Shown: piece by piece, positions 52,590 to 62,300 of the stretch
Layout: every line of letters begins with the position of its first letter
Position numbering within the stretch: position 1 is the stretch's first letter
NCBI RefSeq assembly: GCF_030362795.1
Contig: NZ_JAUCBM010000001.1
Location: 682,001-746,000 of the forward strand
DNA from: Pseudochrobactrum kiredjianiae
GTDB taxonomy: Bacteria > Pseudomonadota > Alphaproteobacteria > Rhizobiales > Rhizobiaceae
Direction of reading: 5' to 3'
DNA: 64,000 bases
The notes under the pieces: model-generated
What the model was told of the DNA's origin: nothing
Databases searched by the model: none
The model's input: only the letters and a program-made list of their open reading frames with translations
Position numbers and translations under genes: made by a program

Positions 52590-54188
52590 ATGAATATTTA
52601 TACGAAGGCCCTTTCAGCCACTGCGCTTGCATTGGTGCTTGGCGGGCTGGCTTCTGCGCAGGCTTCGGCTAAAACACTGATCTATTGCTCGGAAGCAGCG
52701 CCGGACAATTTTGATGCGGCAACCACCACATCAGGCGCAACTTATGACGCCTCGGCGCGTAATGTGTCCAACGGTCTGATCAAGATCAAGCGCGGATCGA
52801 CAGAACTGGAACCGGGTCTGGCGACAAGCTGGGAGATTTCGGCTGACGGTAAAGAATATACGTTTCATCTGCGTAAAGGCGTGAAGTTCCAGACGACCAG
52901 CTATTTCACACCGACCCGTGAATTCAACGCGGATGACGTGATTTTCAGCTTTGATCGTCAGGGCAATAAAGAAAATCCGTTTTACGGTAAAGGAACCTGG
53001 CCGCAATATGGTGCCTATTCTTTCCCGTCATTGATTAAAGAAATTCAGAAGATCGACGATCATACGGTTAAATTCTTGCTCAACCGTCCGGAAGCAACCA
53101 TGATTGCTTCGCTGTCGCTGACCTTCGCTGTGATCCAGTCGAAAGAATATGCGGATCAGCTGGTTGCTGAGGGTAAAACCGATCAGCTGAGCCAGTTGCC
53201 GGTTGGTACAGGCCCGTATCAATATGTAGACTATCAGGCAAACAGCGCTGTGCGTTTTCAGGCCAACCCTGATTATTGGGGCGGCAAACAGAAAATCGAC
53301 AATCTGATTTTCGCAATCACGCCAGACGCATCGGTACGCTATCAGAAGCTGAAAGCGGGTGAATGCCATATCATCGCTTATCCGAACCCTGCGGATATTG
53401 ATGAGATGAAAGCGGACAGCTCACTTGAAGTGCAGCGTAAAGAAGGCCTGAATATTGCGTTCATGGCCTATAATACTGTTGTTGCACCTTTTGATGATGT
53501 GCGTGTGCGTAAAGCCCTGAACATGGCGATCAACAAGCCTGCGATTATTGAAGCCGTCTTTGGCTCAACCGGTATGGTTGCAGTCAACGCAATGCCTCCG
53601 GGCGTTTGGGGCTATAATAAAGACGTCAAAGACGACGCCTATGATGTTGAAGCATCACGCAAACTTCTTGAAGAAGCTGGCGTTAAAGATCTTTCGATGA
53701 AAATCTGGGCAATGCCCGTACAGCGCCCTTACATGCCGAATGCCCGCCGTGCGGCAGAACTGATGCAGGCTGATCTGGCGAAGGTTGGCGTGAAAGCTGA
53801 GATCGTCTCCTATGACTGGAGCGAATATCTCAAGCGCTCGCTCGAAAAAGACCATGACGGTGCGGTGATGCTTGGCTGGACCGGTGGTATGGCTGATCCG
53901 GATAACTTCCTCGCAGCACTGCTGGGCTGTGAAGCAGTCGGCAGCAGTAACCGCGCTAACTGGTGTAATGCTGATTTCGAAAAGCTTATTCAGGCGGCTA
54001 AGCTGACAACTGATCAGGCAGAACGCACCAAGTTTTATGAACAGGCTCAGGTGATCTTTAAAGAACAGGCGCCTTGGCTGACGATTGCCCATCAGGTGAT
54101 GGAACAGCCGGTCAGCAAGAAAGTCAAAGATTTCCGTGTTGATCCTTTTGGCGGTTATCTCTTTGAAGATGTTGATATCGAAGAATAA
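52590..54188 (+). CDS. Family 5 (dipeptide-type) ABC substrate-binding protein
   Basis: A 532-residue periplasmic binding protein close to DppA. The signal peptide covers about residues 1-27 and the mature protein begins KTLIYCSEAAPDNFDAATTTSG, the DppA start, with its cysteine; later cysteines occur in LLGCEAVG and RANWCNA. It is separated from the pepT gene by 113 bases with a perfect stem-loop. No permeases adjoin, so it must share a transporter elsewhere. Pairing with peptidase T suggests uptake and use of di- or tripeptides. Confidence 0.9.
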   Translation: MNIYTKALSATALALVLGGLASAQASAKTLIYCSEAAPDNFDAATTTSGATYDASARNVSNGLIKIKRGSTELEPGLATSWEISADGKEYTFHLRKGVKFQTTSYFTPTREFNADDVIFSFDRQGNKENPFYGKGTWPQYGAYSFPSLIKEIQKIDDHTVKFLLNRPEATMIASLSLTFAVIQSKEYADQLVAEGKTDQLSQLPVGTGPYQYVDYQANSAVRFQANPDYWGGKQKIDNLIFAITPDASVRYQKLKAGECHIIAYPNPADIDEMKADSSLEVQRKEGLNIAFMAYNTVVAPFDDVRVRKALNMAINKPAIIEAVFGSTGMVAVNAMPPGVWGYNKDVKDDAYDVEASRKLLEEAGVKDLSMKIWAMPVQRPYMPNARRAAELMQADLAKVGVKAEIVSYDWSEYLKRSLEKDHDGAVMLGWTGGMADPDNFLAALLGCEAVGSSNRANWCNADFEKLIQAAKLTTDQAERTKFYEQAQVIFKEQAPWLTIAHQVMEQPVSKKVKDFRVDPFGGYLFEDVDIEE

Positions 54189-54233
54189 GCGACACGACCT
54201 TACCCGTTTTTGGTGAGCACTTGTTTCAAAATC

Positions 54234-54257
54234 AATGGCGCCGTCACCGGCGCCATT
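54234..54257 (+). repeat. Perfect stem-loop between binding-protein gene and pepT
   Basis: AATGGCGCC (54234-54242) and GGCGCCATT (54249-54257) form a 9-bp stem with loop GTCACC. Only TTTCTG follows, so it is a weak terminator or a 3' stabilising hairpin. Confidence 0.65.
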
Positions 54258-54301
54258 TCTGCAAGATGAAATGAAACTGTAAGCTGAGTTGAAAGAAGCC
54301 G

Positions 54302-55540
54302 ATGGATATTGTTGAACGTTTTCTGAACTACACCCGTATCAATACAACAGCCGTATCCGATGCGGGAAAACTCCCGTCCAGCAGCGGCCAGACCGAACTT
54401 GCCAATCTGTTGGCAGGAGAGCTGCGTGATCTGGGACTGTCCGTTGAAATGAGAGATCATTCCATCGTGGTTGGTACATTACCGTCCAATATCAAAGATG
54501 CCAGCCGTCAGGCACCGGTGATCGCATGGGTCGCCCATATGGATACCAGCGGTGAATATGACACCGATACCAAGGCGCATGTGGTGGAGTATCAGGGCGG
54601 AGATATCGTGCTCAACAAGGCGCTTGATATCGTGATGCGTGTTGAGGAATTTCCGGAGCTGAAACATTATGAAGGTGACCGTATTATCGTCACTGACGGC
54701 ACCAGCCTGCTGGGTGCGGATAATAAATCGGCGATTGCTGAAGTGATGCATGCCATGCAGGTATTGCAGGACAATCCGCAGATTGAACATGGCGAGGTTA
54801 AAGTCGTGTTTGTGCCGGATGAGGAGATTGGTCTGCTTGGTGCGAAAGCACTGGATGTGCCAAGCCTCAATGCGGATTTCGCCTATACGCTGGACTGCTG
54901 TGCTGTGGGTGAAATTGTCTATGAAAACTGGAATGCCGGTGAGTTTCACATCACTTTCCGCGGTCAGCCTGCCCATCCGATGTCAGCTAAGGGCAAGTTG
55001 CGCAATGCAATTCTCTATGCCCAGCAATATATGGGTATGTTGCCAGCCGGTGAGCGGCCGGAACATACGGAAAATCGTGAAGGCTATTACTGGGTCAAGG
55101 GTATTCAGGGCAGCGTGGCATCGGCCAAAATCGTGGTTGATATCCGTGATTTTACGGTAGAGGGTTATGATAAACGCCGTAATTTCATTGATACACTGGC
55201 TGCAAGCTTTAACCGGTTGCATGGTGAGGGCACAGTCTCGGTTGAATATCGTCCGATGTATCGCAATGCTGCCGAAGGACTGAAGGGTGATAATTTCTAT
55301 CCGGTTGAGCTGGCTCTGGAAGCGATGAAGGCCATCGGTGTCGAACCTTATGCCATCCCGATGCGTGGTGGCTATGACGGTGCTGTTCTGTCAGAAAAAG
55401 GTCTGCCTTGCCCGAACCTGTTCTGCGGTGCGCATAATTTCCATTCGATCTATGAGTTCCTGCCGGTGGCTTCATTGAACAAGGCATCGGAAATGGTGAT
55501 TGAGATTCTCAAACGTGCAGCAGCGGTTGATAAACGGTAA
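54302..55540 (+). CDS. pepT: Peptidase T (tripeptide aminopeptidase)
   Basis: A 412-residue cytoplasmic M20 family zinc peptidase that removes the N-terminal residue of tripeptides. Zinc and catalytic residues are visible in WVAHMDTSGE, TDGTSLLGADNKSAIAE, VPDEEIGLLGAK, TLDCCAVGEI and CGAHNFHSIYEF. Length matches PepT of enteric bacteria. GAAAG precedes ATG 54302. It follows the dipeptide-type binding-protein gene and is ended by a hairpin at 55581. Confidence 0.94.
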   Translation: MDIVERFLNYTRINTTAVSDAGKLPSSSGQTELANLLAGELRDLGLSVEMRDHSIVVGTLPSNIKDASRQAPVIAWVAHMDTSGEYDTDTKAHVVEYQGGDIVLNKALDIVMRVEEFPELKHYEGDRIIVTDGTSLLGADNKSAIAEVMHAMQVLQDNPQIEHGEVKVVFVPDEEIGLLGAKALDVPSLNADFAYTLDCCAVGEIVYENWNAGEFHITFRGQPAHPMSAKGKLRNAILYAQQYMGMLPAGERPEHTENREGYYWVKGIQGSVASAKIVVDIRDFTVEGYDKRRNFIDTLAASFNRLHGEGTVSVEYRPMYRNAAEGLKGDNFYPVELALEAMKAIGVEPYAIPMRGGYDGAVLSEKGLPCPNLFCGAHNFHSIYEFLPVASLNKASEMVIEILKRAAAVDKR

Positions 55541-56314
55541 TCACATACCATTCACACATTATCCGTAACGGATATTTTGGCAGGCGCGGAGAGCATTACC
55601 GCGCCTGTTCTGTTTACGACAATGCTTCAGATGATAACTCAAAGTTTCATATATTTTTGGAAAAACAGATATTTCAGAAGTTTTTGCCATCAAGTAATTG
55701 GCAGTTTACGTCAACAGTTATTTGCTGGCCTTCAGGCGATTACTGTTCACGCCTATACCTGTATTGTTTATGTTTGCTTTATTTCAAAAAAACAGTTGAT
55801 TTTTTAAAAATTGCAAAAACTTTAGTATGCTGAGCGAAGTGAAGTTTGATCGTTTCTTAATCATGCCTTGTTAAGTTTGTTCTATATTTTCTGAAAATAC
55901 GATAAACAATTTCTAATTAAATGATGTAAATTATATATTTTGATGCACTTAAAATCTCAAATTTTATAATGAAAACAGCGAATTTTACATATTTTATATC
56001 GCTTATTTAGAATTTAAGCAGTTTTGACAAAATTATCGAAATCTTAATAAATTTTATATACGGACACGATTTTTTGTTTTTAACGGTTTTTTAATTTTTG
56101 AAAATGGCCTATCAGCATGGCGAATCAGAGTCTCTTCTTTTTTGCCGCGCATCACTGTCGCGCCGAAATATAAAGATCATGACTTTTCTGTAATTGAAAA
56201 TTTAAGGGGCGAAATGCTGATGAGCGTTTCCATTCAGTCGCGGGTGTCTTCACCCGCGACCGTGAATCTATTGTCTTCATTCTGGCTCTCTTCTTGTGAG
56301 GCGAGTGCCCGCTA
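55541..56314. other. AT-rich intergenic region upstream of the giant surface protein
   Basis: 774 bases without a credible gene. The first 70 hold the pepT terminator. From about 55650 to 56100 the DNA is strongly AT-rich, unlike the genes around it. A possible promoter is TTGACA at 56024-56029 with an AT-rich -10 region about 17 bases downstream. This would leave a leader of roughly 260 bases before ATG 56315. No RNA gene could be identified. Confidence 0.5.
55581..55607 (+). terminator. Terminator of pepT
   Basis: CAGGCGCGG (55581-55589) and CCGCGCCTG (55599-55607) form a perfect 9-bp stem followed by TTCTGTTT. Confidence 0.75.
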
Positions 56315-59300
56315 ATGAAATTCCTTACATTGAAAACCATGTCGCGATTCGCACAGGTCGCAGGCTTTGTTGCGCTGTCTCTGCCGTTTTTGGCAGATCA
56401 TGCATCCGCTCAGGCGACCGGCGGCTGGACGCTGAATATTGATAACGCCAAAAATTCGGTAGCGACCGCTGGCGCAACTGTTCCCTATGAGTTTTGGATT
56501 GAAAACAATGCCAATCAGGGTACGCAGGCAACCAGCATCACCTTCACAGTGCCGGCAGGCTCTGTATTTCTTGGCGTAGATGGTCTTGCAGGTTGTAAAT
56601 CTGCGCCGGTCACACCCGAAGAAACACTGACCGCGCCTCTAGATATAACTTGTGATGTGCCTGCAATGGCACCGCAGGAAATTATCCGCCCGGTTACTGT
56701 CAATTTGCGCCCAATGACCGAAGGTTATCTCAAACTGAAGGCGAAAATGGCTGCGCCGGGTCCTGAGCAACATGGTTATACCACGGTTGAAGAAGGGGCT
56801 GATCTGGCTGTCGCACTTTCGTTTGATAAACCTGAAGTACAAGCCGGTTTTGAGGCTAAGTTTACAGCAACGGTCAAAAATAACGGCCCATATCCGTCAA
56901 GTGGCGCTACGCTCGTGCTGCCTTTGCCGGTCGGTCTGTCGCGCAATGTCAGCATGCCTGCGGGCTGCAAAATTACCGGAACCGATATTATTTGTGCGGT
57001 GCCGGGTGAAATCGCTGTCGGGAAGGAAATCCCGTATGTGTTCTCCTCTCAGGTCATCGTTGAAAACGTATCCACTATCACTATGGGTGCGAAAATTGAC
57101 CCGACTGGCAAGCCACTGGATCCGCTCAGTGACAATAACGAAGCTTCTGCAAGCGTAAGCGTTATTGCCGGTACGGATGTAAGCATTGCGAAAACACGTT
57201 CACCTTCCGGCCTGCTGTTCACAGAGGATGAAGTTACCTTCACGCTGAACCCTGCTTATGCCGGTACTGTGCCGTCGCAGGCGAGCATCACGGATGTGCT
57301 GCCGGAAAATTATCAGTTCATCGGTCTTGATGCCGGTAAAGGTTGGGTCTGTCCTGAGCAAGGGCAGACAATTCGTTGTGAATATACTGCCGGTGCCGGT
57401 ACTGACTATAAAGCGCCGATTACAATCAAAGCCAAAGCGATCAAGTCAACCGATGAAAAAGGCGTTGTAAACACTGCAACTATTGCGTCGGATGATGAAA
57501 ATCCGGGTCTTGATCGCAACAATAGCGGTCGCGATACAGTTGCTCATATTGCTGATCCGAAAGTGGATCTGGTTGCACATAAGTCCGGTCCTGCCCGCAA
57601 TCTGGTGACAGTCGGCAATAGCTATGACTTCAACCTGCATACGACCAATAAAGGCAATATCGGATTTTCCGGTGAGCTGACCATTACGGATGATCTGCCT
57701 GCCGGTTTGAAAGTGACCAAAATTGCAGCGCCTGCAAACTGGCGCTGTTCGCCGCAGCCGGAGGTAACCGGTCCTGCAAAAATTGTCTGTACTACGGATC
57801 AGTACACAAAAACTTCGCCGCTTAATCCGGGGACGGGGACGTCACCGATTACCTTGACAGCCGAAGTGACTGAAAAGGGTGCATTCGAGAACCGCATGAC
57901 GGTCTCTTTCGATGATTATTTGAATCTCGATGCAAATCCTGCTGATAACACCACATCGACCGGCCCGATCACCAGTGCGGATGATAAAAACTGGGCAGAT
58001 ATCAGTATTAAAAAAACTGTACTAAGCAGTCCGGTTCTTGCCGGTGATGAAATCACGTTCCGTCTGGAAGTAACGAACAGCGGACCTGCTGTTGCTGAAG
58101 ATGTCTACCTGCAGGACAGATTGAGTGAAATCGTTGCCGAAGCTGCCGGTGGTTCACCGAGTGATGTGAAGATCAATATCATCCCGAATAAAGCGGTGGG
58201 ACTGGCATGCAGTTCTGCGACTAGTGGCGCTTATTCGCGTGATTTGTCGTGCCGGATGCAGTCTTTGCCTGTCTGTACATTGGCAACAGATTGCCCTGTT
58301 GTTGAAGTAACAGTGCGTCCTGGTACGGAAGGCACAAAGCTGAATTCAGTGCATGCCTATTCGCTGAATACGCCGGACAACAATCTGACTAACAATCAGA
58401 GCGAAGCCCGTTATGAAGTGCTGCCACGTACAGATGTGATAGTTGCAAAATCCAGCCCGTCGGCAAGCTCCGGTGCCAAAGCCGGGCAGGAACTGCTGTA
58501 TATTCTGACCGCAAGTGTGCCGAATAATGGCCTCAGCAAAGCTGAGAAAGTTACAATCACTGATACATTGCCGGATGGCCTGATGTTTGTTGGCGCAAGT
58601 GCCAGCTCCGGTGGCATCTGCTCGACTTTGCCGGATGTTACGAAAGTGACCGGCACAGGCAATAATCAGATCGTTTGTAATCTCGGCACCATTAATAACG
58701 GCTCTCAGCAAACTGTTTCTGTGCGCGTTATTCCGACAACACCGCTAGTTGATAAGAGAATCACAAATGCTGCCAGTGTGAAAACCGATACAGAGGAAGT
58801 TAACGAGCAGAATAACACTGCGACGCTTGATGTTCTTGTTCTGGCGCCGGCATTCGATCTGCTGGTGACAAAATCTGATGGTCCTGATCCGCTCGAAATA
58901 GGAACAGATACAACTTATACTGTAACTGTCAGCAATCGCGGTCCGTCTGATGCCTATAATCTGGTGATTACGGATACATTGCCGGAGACCGGTCTTGCCA
59001 ATCCTGTGGTTACCAAGACAATCCCGACCGGAACTTATAAACTTACGAATACCAGTACAACTGTCCCTGGCGGTACGCTGGTCTATGAGCTGCCTTTCCT
59101 CAAAGCAGGAACATCCGTTAATTTCCAGATGACCATGACCGGCGTTGAGCGCGGCAAACATCTGAACATGGTTGAAGTTAAATCCGATGCCACGGATTTG
59201 TATGAAACTATCAAAGAAAACAACAAGGCTGTTCAGGATACGACTGTCCGCGTGCGCTCTGATATTTCGGTTACGAAGGTTCCGAGTGTAGAGACCGTTG

Positions 59301-62300
59301 ATCTGCGTGAAGAGTTCTCATGGGATATCACAGTCACCAATCTGACCGGTGCCGGTCTTGATATTGCTGAAAATGTGACACTGCAGGATATGCTGCCAAG
59401 CGGCATGGAACTGACAAAAGCGCCGGTGATTATTCCTGCCGGTGCCGGTCGTATCTGTCAGGGCGCTGCCAAAGGCCGTGAGATCACGTGTGAACTTGGT
59501 GATATGGCGCTTGGTGAAGTTGTAACGGTGAAACTGTTTACAAAAATCACCGATATGAAGGCCGAGGCCGCATCGAATACTGCTCAAGTCAAAACCGACT
59601 CCTTCGACAAAAATCCGACCAATGATAAGTCTACCGGCACTGTAAAAACGGTGAAGGGCAGCAGCATCAGCGGTAAAATCTACCGTGACTTCAATACGAA
59701 TGATGCTTTTGATGCAGGTCAGGATACCGGTATCAGCGGTGTTTCGGTAACCGTCATCGGTAAAGCTATCCATGACAGTGAAACTATCACCCGCACTATG
59801 ACCACAAATGCTCAGGGCGAATATGATTTCACGCAGCTGCCTCCGGGTACCTATGACGTTTCTTATGGCCGGATTTCCGAACCAAACCTGACAGACGGTA
59901 AAGCATTGCCTGCACCGAACGACACAGGTATTGCGGCTCCGGTTGCCAATGGTGTGAACCGCATTAACGGCATTATCATCAGCAATAGTTTTGCGTCGAA
60001 AAATCAGGATTTCACGCGCGTACCTCTGCCACGTATTGATCTGACAAAAGCAGCCGGAACCATTACCTATCTGGATAATGGCAGCTATGAAATTCCTTAT
60101 ACGCTGACTATTAAAAACCCGAGCCTTGAGCCGCTGAACAATATTACTGTTACTGATGTTCTGACGGGTTCTGACCAGAATTACGGTACTTATAATGCCA
60201 GTGGTAAGCCTGCTGAAGGCGAGTATAGCGTTAAGACTATTTCAGCGAGCTTTGGGACGTTGCAGTCCGGTTTTAACGGTTCGGGCAACAATATTCTTGT
60301 CTCTGACGGAAAATTGCCTGCGAATAATCTGAACGGGAGTGCGTCGGGTACAAGCGCGACTGTCGGCTTTACGATTGTGGTCAATCCTGTGATCCCGCGT
60401 GTGTTGCCGGTTGTTCCGCATCTGAATAAGGCGGACGTCAAAGGGAACGGCGAATATTCCGGCAAATTGGTCGAGAAAGCCGCAACAGCGACGATCACCC
60501 CTGTTATCACGCCGCAGATTGAGCTGAAAAAATCGCATATCTATGCGCCGAAAGACGGCATTGCCAAAATCGGTGACCGGATTGATTACAGCTTTACTGT
60601 CACCAATACCGGCAACACGCCTCTGCTGAACATCAAACTGACAGATGAACTTGTTGGTCTGGAAGGTCTGGATGCTGCCACTGTGATCAAACGTCTTGAT
60701 CCGAAACAGTCTGACAGCACAACATTCAAAGCACATTATTTCCTCACTCAGGCCGATCTCGACAGTGGCAAAGTGCCGAATAAAGCCACGGCGACCGGTG
60801 AGTGGAGCACGAAGGGCGATGCGGATAAAGTCAGTTCGACTGCCGATGATCTTGTTGAAAATCTGAGCAAGCCTGGTCTGACACTGCTGAAGGAAATTGA
60901 ACGCAACAGCGTTCAGAATCCGACAATTGTCGGCGATACAATCCGCTATAAATTTACCGTTGAGAATACCGGTAATACGATCCTCAATGATGTGAAAATC
61001 ACGGATGAGCTGGTTGGTATCGCGCCGGACCCTGCTGCTGCTTTCGCAATCGGCACATTAAATCCGGCTGAAGTTAAAACGGTCTATGCAAATTATACCG
61101 TTGCTCTGAAGGATATCGATGTTGCTGAAGTGCATAATATTGCAACGGCAGACGGCACCACAGGTCCTGCCAAGACACCGGTAACCACCGGTCCGTCTGA
61201 AGTTAAAGTTCCGCTGTTCCGTAACCCGAAGCTGGAACTGACAAAAGTTCTGGAAGGAACTGCGCCTGAAAACCCGCGCGTCGGCGATATGCTGACATGG
61301 ACTGTGACAGCGAAAAACACCGGTAACGTTACACTGAGCAATCTGGTTCTTGGTGATGATTTCGCTGATGCGTTAATCACTCCGGCGTCAGTGGCCAGTC
61401 TTGCGCCGGATGCCACAGTTGATTTCACGGTGACTGCACCGCTGAAACAGAGTGATATTGATGCCGGTGAAGCACGTAATATTGCCAAGATCGACTTCAA
61501 CGATCCTGAAAAACCACAGCCACCTGTTGATTCCAATGAAGTGGTGACACCGCTGCCGCAGAAACCTGCGATTGCGCTGAAGAAGACCGGCGATGTTTCC
61601 GACCTGTCATCTCCGCCGAAAGTCGGTGAAAAGATTACCTATACAATGGTGATCCGCAACACCGGTAACGTGGCACTGAACAACATCACGCTGACGGATG
61701 AGCTGCCGGACTTCGAGCTGGATGTTACGGATGCGGCACGTCTGCAAGCGGTTACGCTTCCGGCAAAAACACCAGCAAACAGTTTTGCTGATACAGAGAT
61801 TACTGTTCACGGCACTTATGCCCTGAAAGCAGCAGATATTGATGCCGGTAAGGTCACCAATATTGCTGAAACAACCGGTACATCTGTTGTTAAGCCTGAT
61901 GAGCAGGTCAAAGACACCAGCGGTACAGAGTTTGAGAATGACGATCCGTCGGTCACAGACCTGACCCGTGATCCGCAGATCCGTCTGATCAAGACCATTA
62001 CGGATGCTGCTCTGAGTACACCGCCGCAGGTAGGCGATATCATCACCTTTGGTTTTGAAGTCCGCAACACCGGCAATGTGACGATTGAGAACATTCGCAT
62101 TGAAGATCAGGTGGCAGGCGTTGTTGTTCACAACACCTCCGGCTGGACTGGTCCGCTTGAAGCGGGTGCTGAGAATACTGATGCCTTTACAGCGACCTAT
62201 GCGCTGACACAGGACGATATTGATAAAGGAAACTTTGCCAATACCGCCAAGGTTATCGGTAGCAGTGTCGGCGGTACGCCGGATGATGTGACGGACATTT

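Noticed and set aside
55577-55807. Rightward 76-residue open frame after pepT
   Set aside because: It begins inside the pepT terminator hairpin, has no ribosome site and runs through AT-rich DNA; not a credible gene.
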